Assembly (NCBI GenBank): GCA_028866995.1
Contig: JAGWHD010000001.1
Coordinates: 119,218 to 183,217 of the forward strand
Source of the DNA: Microcaldota archaeon
Lineage (GTDB): Archaea; Micrarchaeota; Micrarchaeia; Micrarchaeales; CABMGC01
Length of the DNA: 64,000 nt
Reading direction: 5' to 3'
Position 1 is the stretch's first letter. Each line of letters starts with the position of its first letter. Of this stretch, positions 19,290 through 29,655 are shown piece after piece. Under the pieces are notes generated by a model. It saw nothing but the letters and a program-made list of their open reading frames with translations. It had not been told where the DNA came from and did no database searches. Both the position numbers and the translations under genes were made by a program.

Positions 19290-21188
19290 ATGTGGAAGGT
19301 CTCTCTTTCAGGCATCTCTCTCGCTGAGCTCCTTATCCTTCTTTTTGCCACAGTCCTGCTTTCCGGCACCTTCGGCACCATCGGCACCCTCAACAGGGAG
19401 TTCTCTGCAATAACATCGGCTTTCGCTCTCTTCACCGTGCTTGCGATAGCCTGCCATTTCGCGTTCCGCATCACCAAGAATAAGAGATACCTTCTCGCGC
19501 TCAACGCCTCCTTCGCGATGGCTCTTGCATGTATCGCATACTATTTCTTGCAGTCAGGAGCCATGAATCTGTTCTACCTTGTCAATCTGATAGATTACGC
19601 TACAAAGTACATCCTGCAGTTCCTCATGCTCGTCCCGCTTTTCGTATTCGCAATAATCGGAGCGCATCTCATTGGCGGAAAGAAAGACATGAAGAGGATG
19701 TACATCGGCATTGCGATGCTGGCGCTCGTGCTCTTTGTCCTTTGCATATATTTCCTCAGCGGAAGGATATTCACAGGATACAGGATAGGTGACGAGAACT
19801 ACCTATCGGTGCTGAGCGTCAATGCCACCCTCCATGGCCTGAACCCCTATGCCCTCTCCTTCGAGAGGCAGCTTTACAGCGCGGCATCCTCGGACCGCAT
19901 ACTCGCCAACACCATAACCACGAACAACTCCATAATAGGCAGGTTCGACTATCCGGCGCTCTTCTTCCTGGTCCAGGCCCCTTTCTACATCGTTTCTGGG
20001 TTTGGCATAGGGAGTGTTTCTGGCATAGGGTCGCTGCTGCAGGCCGCGGTCTTCATGTTCATCGCGATCGTGTGCATCGTGTTCAGCATCGACAGGAAGG
20101 GCCTCCTCAAGCCCAAGTATACCCTTATAATATTCGCTGTCCTGGGCCTTTTCTCGATAAACTCCTTTGTCAACCTCCTAATGATAGCGCTGATGGTAAT
20201 CGCGTACAGGAACATCGATAGCAGGCACGTGTGGTTGGCGCTGGGCCTAGCGGCATCCATCCAGGAGGAGATGTGGCTGCCGTGCCTGCTGATGATAGCC
20301 TATGTCTTCAACAACCACGGCGCAAAGAGGGGCATTTACGCTCTCGCAGGCACTATTGCAGTGTTCTTCGCGATAAACGCCTATTTCATTCTCCAAGGGC
20401 CAGCGGTGTTCTTTGGCAACGTGTTCCTTCCAGCGTCATCGAGCATACTCCCCAACGGACCTGCGTTCTTCAGCTCTTTCCTGCTGACCAACTATGGCAT
20501 GCTGCTGGGATCCTTCCCCCAAATCACCGCCATCGTGGCGCTGCTGCTGCTCGTCCTGTTCCTCTACTTCAACAGGAAGGAGATGATATTCCTGTTCTCG
20601 GTGATACCTTGGATGTTCTTCGGCCACGCGCTTGCTGCATACTATGCCATGTTCTTCTTCCTGTTCGTGGCGTCGCTCCACATAAGCACTAAGGAGAGGC
20701 AGGGACGCCTGGCAACAGTGATGAGAAAGAGCGTGATGGCCAGGTACGTGACTGCCGGTGCCTTTTCGGCACTTCTTGTGTCTGTCCTCCTTGTGGCTTA
20801 CTCGTCACATGCGGCATACGTCAGCGGTTTCCAGATGAGCATAACGAACCAGAGCCTCAGCCACCAGGGCAACATGAGCGTCTACGATGCAGACATCGGA
20901 TACTGGCATCTCTCTAACAATACAATGCATCTCGTTATATACGGATACGGCAATTACACCGATGGCCAGTACGGGTTCTACAACCAGAGCATGATACCTG
21001 AGAGCGCGCAATGCACCAGCCACAGGTGCCTGGTAAACCCGAACATCATACTCCTCAATGGCAGCGATTCGTCTTACCATATCCGCGCGGTCATAACCTC
21101 GAACTCGCTTACGCCCATAACGTACGCGTCGGCAGAGCTGTACAACGGCCAGTACGTCTACGTTGCCCATGGCGTCTGGTACCATTGA
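19290..21188 (+). CDS. Polytopic membrane protein, GT-C glycosyltransferase-like
   Basis: Multiple TM helices; GYRIGDENYLSVLSVNATLHGLNPYALSFERQL lumenal loop typical of GT-C-type (GT39/DUF2029-like) proteins. Confidence 0.5.
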   Translation: MWKVSLSGISLAELLILLFATVLLSGTFGTIGTLNREFSAITSAFALFTVLAIACHFAFRITKNKRYLLALNASFAMALACIAYYFLQSGAMNLFYLVNLIDYATKYILQFLMLVPLFVFAIIGAHLIGGKKDMKRMYIGIAMLALVLFVLCIYFLSGRIFTGYRIGDENYLSVLSVNATLHGLNPYALSFERQLYSAASSDRILANTITTNNSIIGRFDYPALFFLVQAPFYIVSGFGIGSVSGIGSLLQAAVFMFIAIVCIVFSIDRKGLLKPKYTLIIFAVLGLFSINSFVNLLMIALMVIAYRNIDSRHVWLALGLAASIQEEMWLPCLLMIAYVFNNHGAKRGIYALAGTIAVFFAINAYFILQGPAVFFGNVFLPASSSILPNGPAFFSSFLLTNYGMLLGSFPQITAIVALLLLVLFLYFNRKEMIFLFSVIPWMFFGHALAAYYAMFFFLFVASLHISTKERQGRLATVMRKSVMARYVTAGAFSALLVSVLLVAYSSHAAYVSGFQMSITNQSLSHQGNMSVYDADIGYWHLSNNTMHLVIYGYGNYTDGQYGFYNQSMIPESAQCTSHRCLVNPNIILLNGSDSSYHIRAVITSNSLTPITYASAELYNGQYVYVAHGVWYH

Positions 21189-21230
21189 TAGGTTTTTATT
21201 CTTATGTTGGTGAATAGATTTGGTGCCTGA

Positions 21231-21962
21231 TTGGGAAACATCGTCAGCGATTCGTTCGAGCTATACAAGAAGAACCTCAAGCTCGTGCTCTTCTTCTCAA
21301 TACCGTTCATAATAGCTTTTGCCATACCTCTGCTGGCTCCGTTCCCGACATACGTCAGCATAGGCGCGATATTCCTCAGGAGCGCGAGCATATTCGTCAA
21401 CATGAACCCGATAAGCCTTGCCGTCATAGCGATATCCACATTCTTCAGCCTGCTCTTCCTTAGCTTCGCCTTCGTTGCGATAAGCCTGATAGTAAAGTCA
21501 GAGAAGACGCACGTCAAGATAGGAATCAGGGTAATCAACGACATAGAGAGGCACATAGGCAGTGTCTTCATCGTCCTTCTTGGATACACCATCTTCTTGA
21601 TGGCAGTGAACATATTGAGCTATTACGCAGGATTGGAGGGCGTGGCGACGCCGTTGCTCGGCTTCGTAGCCTTCCTGCTGATATTCTATGCCCCTAGCGC
21701 GATAGTCGTTGACAACAAGCACGCGTTCAGGGCCATATGGGACAGCGCGAAGCTCGTGATAAGGGAGCCGCAGTACTTCTTGATATGGCTGCTGCTCATT
21801 ACGCTGGTAGGGTCGGTGCTCGACCTGCTGACCATAGGCATATTCGGCACCTTCTGGTCAAGGTACGTCATGCTGGTGCTCAATTCTGTTTTCGTGCTCC
21901 CGTACTTTGTCATATTCATGGCAGAGGCGTACATGAGGAGGTTCAAGCTGCTGAAGCACTGA
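21231..21962 (+). CDS. Polytopic membrane protein of unknown function
   Basis: About six TM segments; FELYKKNLKLVLFFSIPF N-terminus; TTG start. Confidence 0.6.
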   Translation: MGNIVSDSFELYKKNLKLVLFFSIPFIIAFAIPLLAPFPTYVSIGAIFLRSASIFVNMNPISLAVIAISTFFSLLFLSFAFVAISLIVKSEKTHVKIGIRVINDIERHIGSVFIVLLGYTIFLMAVNILSYYAGLEGVATPLLGFVAFLLIFYAPSAIVVDNKHAFRAIWDSAKLVIREPQYFLIWLLLITLVGSVLDLLTIGIFGTFWSRYVMLVLNSVFVLPYFVIFMAEAYMRRFKLLKH

Positions 21963-22038
21963 ATCCGCAGTCCGTGTTTGCGTTTTTGCCCTCATTATTT
22001 TGTGAACAGTATATAAACTTGACTAGCAGAGTATATCT

Positions 22039-23331
22039 ATGCGAGCACTCCCCATGCTGTTGCTCATTTTAGTCCTAGCGATGCTTGTTTCGGGAAGGGC
22101 CTCTGCTGCTTTTTACCAGGACAAGGCGTACTGCAACACCCAGGTGGCGACGGGCGCGTACGCGATACCTGTCGCGGGCATAGAGCTCTCCCTGCTGGCG
22201 ATAAGCCTCTCTTTCAGCGTGGTCGCGATAGCGGTTATGATAAATAGGCTTGTCCCGAGCTCAGGAGTCAGCGGCTGGATAAACAACGAGTACTGGGAGC
22301 TCGCCAAGTCGGTCATGCTGATAGCGGCAATCTATGGACTCCTGACGTTCATGAGCAACATCGCTCTCTGGATAAACCCCTCCCCGGGGATAAACCCAGG
22401 CACAGGTTCCTATACCGGCTTCGCATCCGGCACGACCTACAGCCAGAACATAGGAGGGCCTGGAGGGCTGCTGGTAGGGGCTGAGGGCTACATGTGCAAG
22501 GTCAGCCACGAGCTGCTGAGCGCTACGCTTGCCATGGGCCAGATGTCGCTGGGAGTAAAGCTGCTGCAGCATTCGCTCTCATCGCAAAGCGGCCTGCAGA
22601 TTGGTGCATACACGCCCATACCGATCCCGTTGCCCCCAGGGTTCTGGCTCAAATTCGGCTTCACCGCCTATCCATACGCGAGCCTGCTCCTTGACAGCGG
22701 GAGCATCATCATAGGCGCGTTTGCGTCGCCAGTAAGGGACGCGGTCGTCTTCCTGTTATTTCCCATGACCTCGTTGGTAGTGGTGGTGGAGCAGCTGCTC
22801 CCAGCGCTGGCCAGCATAGGCCTTGAGGTGCTGATACCTCTGGGGCTGGTGCTTAGGGCATTTCCGTTCGCTAGGGGTGTTGGCGGCACAGCGGTAGCGA
22901 TAGGCATCGGAGCTGCTGTAGTGTATCCGGCACTGCTGGTTCTGTTCAACCAGCCGATAGACTATTACATAACCAGTGCGTATCCAATCAGTACCGTACA
23001 TCCGCCTTATACATGCGCAGACGCGGTCTCAGGAATAGGTGGCGTGGGGGGCACAGTGCTCAGCGTATTATGCGGAGGGGTTGACCTTACTGTGGGCCAG
23101 ATAGCGGATAGCGTGTATGGGTTGGCCGAGGCGCTACCGTGGACATGGCATGTCTTCGGCCCGGCCACGCCTTACCTCAATTTCCTGATAGACAATCTTT
23201 TTTACATAGTGCTTAACTTCCTCCTGTTCGCACTTGACCTGATACTGATGTATCCGATAGTCGATTCCATAGCCAGGTCGCTTGGAGGAACGATAAGATT
23301 CGAGCTTGGAGGCAAGCTGAGGCTGGCATGA
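22039..23331 (+). CDS. VirB6/TrbL/CedA-like polytopic protein, paralog 1
   Basis: Signal peptide; motif PLGLVLRAFPFARGVGGTAVAIGIGAAVVYPAL. Confidence 0.65.
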   Translation: MRALPMLLLILVLAMLVSGRASAAFYQDKAYCNTQVATGAYAIPVAGIELSLLAISLSFSVVAIAVMINRLVPSSGVSGWINNEYWELAKSVMLIAAIYGLLTFMSNIALWINPSPGINPGTGSYTGFASGTTYSQNIGGPGGLLVGAEGYMCKVSHELLSATLAMGQMSLGVKLLQHSLSSQSGLQIGAYTPIPIPLPPGFWLKFGFTAYPYASLLLDSGSIIIGAFASPVRDAVVFLLFPMTSLVVVVEQLLPALASIGLEVLIPLGLVLRAFPFARGVGGTAVAIGIGAAVVYPALLVLFNQPIDYYITSAYPISTVHPPYTCADAVSGIGGVGGTVLSVLCGGVDLTVGQIADSVYGLAEALPWTWHVFGPATPYLNFLIDNLFYIVLNFLLFALDLILMYPIVDSIARSLGGTIRFELGGKLRLA

Positions 23332-24536
23332 TGTTCGGGTTGTTATTGCAGAGCAGCACCGTGTACCAGAACTACTGCACATTCGGAGGCATCAACACGA
23401 ATGACTGGGTGGGCATATGCACGCTTGTCATAATGGTGCTTCTGATGATAGGAGGCGCAATCTACGCGATCAGCAGCATATTGCCTGCTGCGATGCGGGA
23501 GAGGCTCAAGGGCGGCGCGAAGACCGAGATATTCCAGGCGTTGCTGGGCGCGATCATAGTGGCTGTTGTGGTCGCATTTGCCATGACGGCGTGCAGCATA
23601 GCGCAGACGATAACCTCCAGCACCACGACGCACATATTCAGCGGCGTCCAGTACAGCGATCCCATAGTCTTCGCACTGGCATATATGCGCGACCTAGTCT
23701 TCACCAAGGCGCTGGCGCTGTTCAGCCAGATATACTCGGAGACCATATCCCTTGTCTTATGGGGCAATGTACTAGGAGCGATAGCCGAGTTTACCTTCGG
23801 CACGGCGCAGTTCGCTACGGGAAACATCCAGATATCGCTGAGTGAGGATATCGTAGGGGTCTTCTTCGGGTTCTCCGGAGTCATGTCAGGGGCATACACG
23901 ACCCTGCTGATCGTGACCTTCGGCATACTGTACATACTCTACATATTCCTCGTCATAATACAGCAGACGGCGCTGACGGTCCTGCTGCCGCTTGCCATAG
24001 TCATGAGAAGCCTTCCGTTCATGGGGCCGAGGCTTAGGGAGACCGCAGATTCCTTCCTTGCGATAGCGATAGCCTTCTACTACATATTCCCGATGGCGAT
24101 AATACTGAACAACTTCATAGTCTCGTGGCTGTACACCTCCTGCAGCACGGGAGCCGAGCTGTGCAACCCCTACGTGCAGTATGCAGAGCCGTACAACCTT
24201 GGCAACATAGACATAACGAACCTCTTCAAGTCCGATTCCGTGGTGCATCTGGGCACGCTAGGCATCAACCTTCCGTTCACGTATTTCGGGCAGGGTCTGA
24301 CGGGTCTTGGAGGCTTCGGCAATGAGTTCACCTCCGGGTTCACAGCGATGGTTGCATTGCCTAACCTGATATTCCAGTACGGGTACCTTACTGCAGAGTA
24401 CATATTCGAGGGCATAGTGTTGATGGGACTTGCGATACTCATAACGGTAGGCTTTGCGCAGGGGCTCAGCAAGGCGCTTGGTTCCGCATCGAGGATAATC
24501 GGCTCAGGACCGATATGGGGAGGAGGTGGCAGCTGA
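23328..24536 (+). CDS. VirB6-like polytopic protein, paralog 2
   Basis: PLAIVMRSLPFMGPRLRETADSFLAIAIAFYYIFPMAI; N-terminal LLMIGGAIYAISSILPAAMRERL hairpin; 4-nt overlap. Confidence 0.65.
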   Translation: MMFGLLLQSSTVYQNYCTFGGINTNDWVGICTLVIMVLLMIGGAIYAISSILPAAMRERLKGGAKTEIFQALLGAIIVAVVVAFAMTACSIAQTITSSTTTHIFSGVQYSDPIVFALAYMRDLVFTKALALFSQIYSETISLVLWGNVLGAIAEFTFGTAQFATGNIQISLSEDIVGVFFGFSGVMSGAYTTLLIVTFGILYILYIFLVIIQQTALTVLLPLAIVMRSLPFMGPRLRETADSFLAIAIAFYYIFPMAIILNNFIVSWLYTSCSTGAELCNPYVQYAEPYNLGNIDITNLFKSDSVVHLGTLGINLPFTYFGQGLTGLGGFGNEFTSGFTAMVALPNLIFQYGYLTAEYIFEGIVLMGLAILITVGFAQGLSKALGSASRIIGSGPIWGGGGS

Positions 24537-26207
24537 ATGAACTACAAGCTCGCAATTCTCGCTGTCGCGGCACTGGCCGCATGCTTTGCGACGTACGCGT
24601 ACGCAGCAACATCCACAGCGTCAGTGGCAAAGAGCAGCATTACCGATTTCTCGGCGTTCGACAGCTGGCTTGCCGTCATAATAATAGCCATAATCCTGAG
24701 CTTCTCCCTGGCAGGGGCGCAGTACCTGATAGGGGTGATGCTCAGCAACCAGGGAGTCAGGGCGAGAGCGCTCTCGGAGTTCGGGCAGGCTTTCGGCAGC
24801 GTTGCGCTCGTAGTAATCGTGCTCATAGTGATCAACTTCTTCGGAACCACGCTGACTGCAGCGAACCTCATAGGGCCCGGCAAGATCGCGCCGATATGCA
24901 ATACGCTGCAGGGCAGCGGCATCGACTTCCTCAACTCCAACCCGTCGAACGGCGGACTGATAAAGGGGCCCAGCCCGACAGCTGTAATCTGCGATAACAT
25001 AATAATGGGCAAGAGCACGCACACCGTCACGCGGGGCATCGATTACGGTCTGGGAGCGATTTACGTCATAGACGCGAACATGACGAACCAGACGCTGAGG
25101 GACTTCAGCGAGATATACAGCTGGGACAACTTTCTCCTGTTCCTGAGGCAGGCTAAGGAGTACGAGAGCCTCTGCTTCCCCGAGTGGTGCGCCGATCCTA
25201 TCGCGCCGCCCAGCGCAAGCATAAAGGTGTCGTACGACTACTTTGCAGGGTACGTCCTGCACAGGGGCATCACGCCGATCATGGCCGGTGAGAACACTCT
25301 GGGGTTCTACGTCTTCTTCGTGCAGCTCATAGTCATACTCATGTTCCTGCTTGTGTGGCCATACATGCTAGCCGCAGGATTGATACTCAGGTCTGTGAAC
25401 TTCACCAGGAGGTTAGGCGGCTTCCTGATAGCGTTGACGATAGTCATACTCTTGGTATATCCGTTCCTTAACCTCATGGAGTATTCGGCGCTCAGCAACA
25501 TGCAGAAGCTGGATCCTGCAGGTGCAAGCAGCATGCCCAACCTGGCGCTCTGCGCCAGGGCGAGCCAGACCGTAGTGCCGTACTGCGCTGCGGGAAGCGG
25601 ATGCGCGGCACCCAAGCAGATAGACACCAGCGGACTTGATGGTGTGTACTGCTACACGACGGCAGACAAGCTGCCGGCTAGTTACATTTTCAAGGGTATA
25701 CCTCCTGATAACATGAAGAACAGCGACATGGTAAGCGCATGCCCGAGCGGGTCCAGCGTTAAGCAGTCGCAGGACTGCTACGTCAGGAAGGACATCAATC
25801 TGTATGTGTTGCCGGACATAAAGGACGTCACGCGCCTGTACAGCTGGTGGCCCGGAGGAGGGAACATACTGGAGGGGGAGACAGAATTCTACCTGTGGGC
25901 GCTCGCGCCGGGCAACAGCGGGCCGGTAAGCCTATCCAGCGTGATCTCGCTCTTCAGCAACGGCTTCACGAACCTTGACAGCTTCCCCGAATGCTTCAGC
26001 ATATATGGAGTGCCGCTGCACCTGTGCATGGGCCCGAAGCACCTGGCGACGACGCTCAGCGCGCTGTTCAACCTGTATGCGCTGTTCGCATTGTCCGCAT
26101 TCGTCATCCCGATAATAAACACGTTACTGGTGCTCTCGGCCACGCTCGGGCTGTCGTCGCTGCTAGGCGGTGAGACGACGCTACTCGGGCTCACGAGGTT
26201 CGTATGA
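24537..26207 (+). CDS. VirB6-like polytopic protein, paralog 3
   Basis: AAGLILRSVNFTRRLGGFLIALTIVILLVYPFL; signal peptide. Confidence 0.65.
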   Translation: MNYKLAILAVAALAACFATYAYAATSTASVAKSSITDFSAFDSWLAVIIIAIILSFSLAGAQYLIGVMLSNQGVRARALSEFGQAFGSVALVVIVLIVINFFGTTLTAANLIGPGKIAPICNTLQGSGIDFLNSNPSNGGLIKGPSPTAVICDNIIMGKSTHTVTRGIDYGLGAIYVIDANMTNQTLRDFSEIYSWDNFLLFLRQAKEYESLCFPEWCADPIAPPSASIKVSYDYFAGYVLHRGITPIMAGENTLGFYVFFVQLIVILMFLLVWPYMLAAGLILRSVNFTRRLGGFLIALTIVILLVYPFLNLMEYSALSNMQKLDPAGASSMPNLALCARASQTVVPYCAAGSGCAAPKQIDTSGLDGVYCYTTADKLPASYIFKGIPPDNMKNSDMVSACPSGSSVKQSQDCYVRKDINLYVLPDIKDVTRLYSWWPGGGNILEGETEFYLWALAPGNSGPVSLSSVISLFSNGFTNLDSFPECFSIYGVPLHLCMGPKHLATTLSALFNLYALFALSAFVIPIINTLLVLSATLGLSSLLGGETTLLGLTRFV

Positions 26208-27418
26208 TGAGAGTAGGATTCTCGATCTTCATGGCCGCGCTGTTTGCGCTTACTGCCCTTGCGGCCATCGCGCAGGCCGCGAACCAGCCTCCTGGAACCG
26301 TGACCAACAAGTACGACATAATAGACTGCAATGCGTTCATTGGCAAAGGGCAGGTGGGAGGGGGAAGCCCTTTCCTGGCGCCGACGCAGCTGATCAACCC
26401 CAACCTCCTGGGCTATGTCAAGAACGGAACCTACAACTCCCTGCTTGAGATATCGGTCATCATCGTCCTGCTGATGTTCATGGTGCTTGGCATAGTCTAC
26501 GCGGTGGGATTCGCATTCCACATAGATAGGCTTGTCGCGTTCGCCAAGACCGAGGCGCTCGAGAGCGTGTTCAACCTCGTGATAGTTGTAGTGGTGGCTG
26601 GAGGGATAGGTGCGGTTGACAGCTCCATAGCTTTCGTGTCAGGCCTTGGCACGCTGGGGAATCTCGGGGGCAGCCAGATAAGCAACGCGCAGGGGCTGTA
26701 CGTCTCCCTCTGCAGCGCCGTACAGCATACAGTGATGATAAACGGGATGGAGAACTGGCTGGGCGCGACCTTCGGTCTCTTCTCCAACCAGTTGATAGCC
26801 TCGATAACGCTGAATGCGATGCCAGGCGGCTTCGGCATAAACTTCTCGCCGTTCGGGGTCATGACGACGCTGACGCAGGTGTTCTGGCTCGAGCAGGACG
26901 TGTTCGTCTTCATGGTGGAGATGGGGGCAGGCCTCATCATGCTTCTCGCGTTCATATACTTCCTCTTCCCGCTGTTCCTCTACCTAGGCATAGTGCTGAG
27001 GGCGTTCCCATGGACCAGGGCGGCAGGAGCGGCCTTCATATCCATGTTCATATCGTTCTACATAATCTTCCCGGCCCTCATGTACCCGTTCTCTGTCACC
27101 GCTAGCAGCGCCGGGAGCTCCGTGCTGTGCGACCAGAGCAATGTGGACGCCAATCCCAACCTCGCCACAATCTGCGACACATCCAGCCTGATGAGCATGC
27201 AGCTCTTCAACCAGATCCTGCAGACGCTGCATTTCGACATAGGCGGGGTGCTTTACGAGACAATAGTAAGCTTTGGGCTGGCGATGGTGCAGGTTGGAGT
27301 CCAGATGATGGGGCTGCTGTTCGCACTGCTCATTTCTTATGATCTTATGGACCATATTGCTGATATCATAGGCGCGCCTTCGCTTGACAGCAGGAAGACG
27401 CTTAGCAGGTTGTTGTGA
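26204..27418 (+). CDS. VirB6-like polytopic protein, paralog 4
   Basis: YLGIVLRAFPWTRAAGAAFISMFISFYIIFPAL; signal peptide; 4-nt overlap. Confidence 0.65.
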   Translation: MMRVGFSIFMAALFALTALAAIAQAANQPPGTVTNKYDIIDCNAFIGKGQVGGGSPFLAPTQLINPNLLGYVKNGTYNSLLEISVIIVLLMFMVLGIVYAVGFAFHIDRLVAFAKTEALESVFNLVIVVVVAGGIGAVDSSIAFVSGLGTLGNLGGSQISNAQGLYVSLCSAVQHTVMINGMENWLGATFGLFSNQLIASITLNAMPGGFGINFSPFGVMTTLTQVFWLEQDVFVFMVEMGAGLIMLLAFIYFLFPLFLYLGIVLRAFPWTRAAGAAFISMFISFYIIFPALMYPFSVTASSAGSSVLCDQSNVDANPNLATICDTSSLMSMQLFNQILQTLHFDIGGVLYETIVSFGLAMVQVGVQMMGLLFALLISYDLMDHIADIIGAPSLDSRKTLSRLL

Positions 27419-28461
27419 TGCTTGGGTATTACCTCATATTGCTCGGAAGCTGCCTTAGCAGCGCAACCAACTTCATCACGAACCCGTCGAACATATGGGC
27501 CCCCATAGTCGTGCTTGGCGTACTGATGGTCAGCATGATACTAGGCATGCTGTACATCCTTAGCCCGTTGATCGGCAGGAATGACATAAGGACATGGGTG
27601 AGGGCGAAGCTCTACGACCAGATGTTCACGGTCGTGCTGCTCCTGATATTCCTGTCGTTCTCGACGGCGCTATGCTCATACCGGCCTGGCGGCAGCCTCG
27701 ACGGATTAGGGTTGCTGCCTGCCGCCTGCAGCGGCTCCTCGATAGACAGCATATACGGCATAGCAGCATGCGACATATACACCTTCAACGGCAACATACA
27801 GGGCATGAGCGAGTCCGCTTACCTGCTTGCGATGGTCGTTTCCCTGAACCCGAACGTGGGCATATCTACAGGATATGGAGGCATCGGCGTAAGCATCGGC
27901 TTCAATCTGATCCCCGTAGAGCCTGTGCACCATTACCTGATACCTTTCATGAGCCTCTTCTACGGCCTCATAATGATATCGCAGATGCAGCAGCTGTTGG
28001 TCGGGGCGTCGATGTTCCTGTTCCCAGTGCTCATGGCGATAGGGCTCCTGGCTAGGGCCTTCGGCGTGACAAGGACCTTTGGAGGATCCATGATAGCGCT
28101 GGCGCTCGGCCTGGGTTTCGTCTATCCGATGCTCGTGAGCGTGACCTACGGCTTCCTCGACTACATGCTTGGGAACATCGGAGGGCCGACGGATACGATA
28201 CTCACAATGACGGTGAACTGGCTGAGCTCCACATACGTCCTGAAATTCATAGAGTCAATATTCACCTTCAACCTGGGCAACGTAATCGCGGCTGCGCTGA
28301 CGATTGCGCAGCCGCTGATCATATACAGCGGCATAATAGTGCTGGGCATCGGCTTCGTGCCTCTCATGGTCATAACAGTGCTCGACGCGTTCGTGGTGGA
28401 CGTCTCGAGAGTCATAGGAGAGAGGGTTGACGTGATATCCCTGCTGACAAGGATAATATGA
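27415..28461 (+). CDS. VirB6-like polytopic protein, paralog 5
   Basis: LMAIGLLARAFGVTRTFGGSMIALALGLGFVYPML; 4-nt overlap. Confidence 0.65.
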   Translation: MMLGYYLILLGSCLSSATNFITNPSNIWAPIVVLGVLMVSMILGMLYILSPLIGRNDIRTWVRAKLYDQMFTVVLLLIFLSFSTALCSYRPGGSLDGLGLLPAACSGSSIDSIYGIAACDIYTFNGNIQGMSESAYLLAMVVSLNPNVGISTGYGGIGVSIGFNLIPVEPVHHYLIPFMSLFYGLIMISQMQQLLVGASMFLFPVLMAIGLLARAFGVTRTFGGSMIALALGLGFVYPMLVSVTYGFLDYMLGNIGGPTDTILTMTVNWLSSTYVLKFIESIFTFNLGNVIAAALTIAQPLIIYSGIIVLGIGFVPLMVITVLDAFVVDVSRVIGERVDVISLLTRII

Positions 28462-29612
28462 GTGTTGCAATGAGGCTGAGGTACGTTGCATTCATGCTTC
28501 TCGCGCTGTTAGTTTCATCTTCGACCATGGCTGCGAGCGCGCAGGACATATCGGCAACCAGCTACTGCAGCAAGGAGGGCGTAGCCAACATATTGGCTCC
28601 ATGGTACTGCAACGCGAAGACAGGCATAGACCACGCGATACAGTCGACATGGATAGGCACGTCCGGAAATCCAGGATATGTAGCCATCGGCTTCCTAGCC
28701 GTGATGCTGTCATTCTCCTTCGCTGCGCTGATAATAATGTTCGGCATAGTCCTGAAGAACGAGAGGCTCAGGACTTTCGGGATAGGGGAGCTGTACGAGG
28801 CGCTTGCGACCGCATTCATGGTTGGTATGTTCGGTTTCGTCGCAGCCGTGCTGTTCGGAATCCTCCCGTCTCTCGTGACGGGCACCATAAACCCGTACGA
28901 TGCTACATTGACATACCTTTCTCAGACGATAAATGCCACCAGTACGCTGCACACCAAGCTCGCGGAGATAGCCCTTGTGGATGGGTATTACGCAAGCATA
29001 CAGCTCCAGATATGCAATTCCATCTCTGGTGGCGGTGGAATAGTTGGGTCCTTGCTTTGCCACGCTCCGGTAGCAAAGATCGGCAGCGAAGCGCTGTGGT
29101 TCGGCTTCTTCTGGCCTGCATGGACAATAATAGAGTTCCTCACAGGCGCAATCATATCGCTCTGGCTGCAGTACTGGCTCCTCATCTTCTTCCTTTATGC
29201 GGCAGTCCCAGTATTCCTGATACCTGGAGTCATACTCAGGGCCTTCATACCGACAAGGTCCTTCGGAGGCATGCTGATGGCGATAGCGATAGGCTTCTAC
29301 TTCCTGCTGCCAATGCTCTTCTCCATAGCATACTATCTCACGAACCAGAGCCTCACCTTCCAGCTGAACAGCGCGATAACGAACCTGGACAAGTATGGGA
29401 GTGGAACAGGAGCAGAGCAGAATGCGCTTACTCCGTTCTCGCCGCTTGTCACTGAGCTGTCGAACATCCAGGACACGTTCAGCTCCTTCTGGCTCGAGAT
29501 CGCCTTCTTCCCGGCAGTCAACCTCAGCATAACCTATGCGTTCATAGTCCAGATAGCCGAGATACTGGGAGGCAGGGGCAGGACATCCAGCAAGCTCAGG
29601 ACAATAGCATAG
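28458..29612 (+). CDS. VirB6-like polytopic protein, paralog 6
   Basis: IPGVILRAFIPTRSFGGMLMAIAIGFYFLLPML; signal peptide; 4-nt overlap. Confidence 0.65.
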   Translation: MSVAMRLRYVAFMLLALLVSSSTMAASAQDISATSYCSKEGVANILAPWYCNAKTGIDHAIQSTWIGTSGNPGYVAIGFLAVMLSFSFAALIIMFGIVLKNERLRTFGIGELYEALATAFMVGMFGFVAAVLFGILPSLVTGTINPYDATLTYLSQTINATSTLHTKLAEIALVDGYYASIQLQICNSISGGGGIVGSLLCHAPVAKIGSEALWFGFFWPAWTIIEFLTGAIISLWLQYWLLIFFLYAAVPVFLIPGVILRAFIPTRSFGGMLMAIAIGFYFLLPMLFSIAYYLTNQSLTFQLNSAITNLDKYGSGTGAEQNALTPFSPLVTELSNIQDTFSSFWLEIAFFPAVNLSITYAFIVQIAEILGGRGRTSSKLRTIA

Positions 29613-29655
29613 TTAGACAGGCGTGCGTATGCATGTAAGCATATAAATATCAAAA

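Noticed and set aside
28601-29455. Plus-strand 284-aa out-of-frame ORF within VirB6-like paralog 6
   Set aside because: His/Arg-rich frame-shifted shadow ORF; the membrane protein frame fits the motif and operon overlaps.
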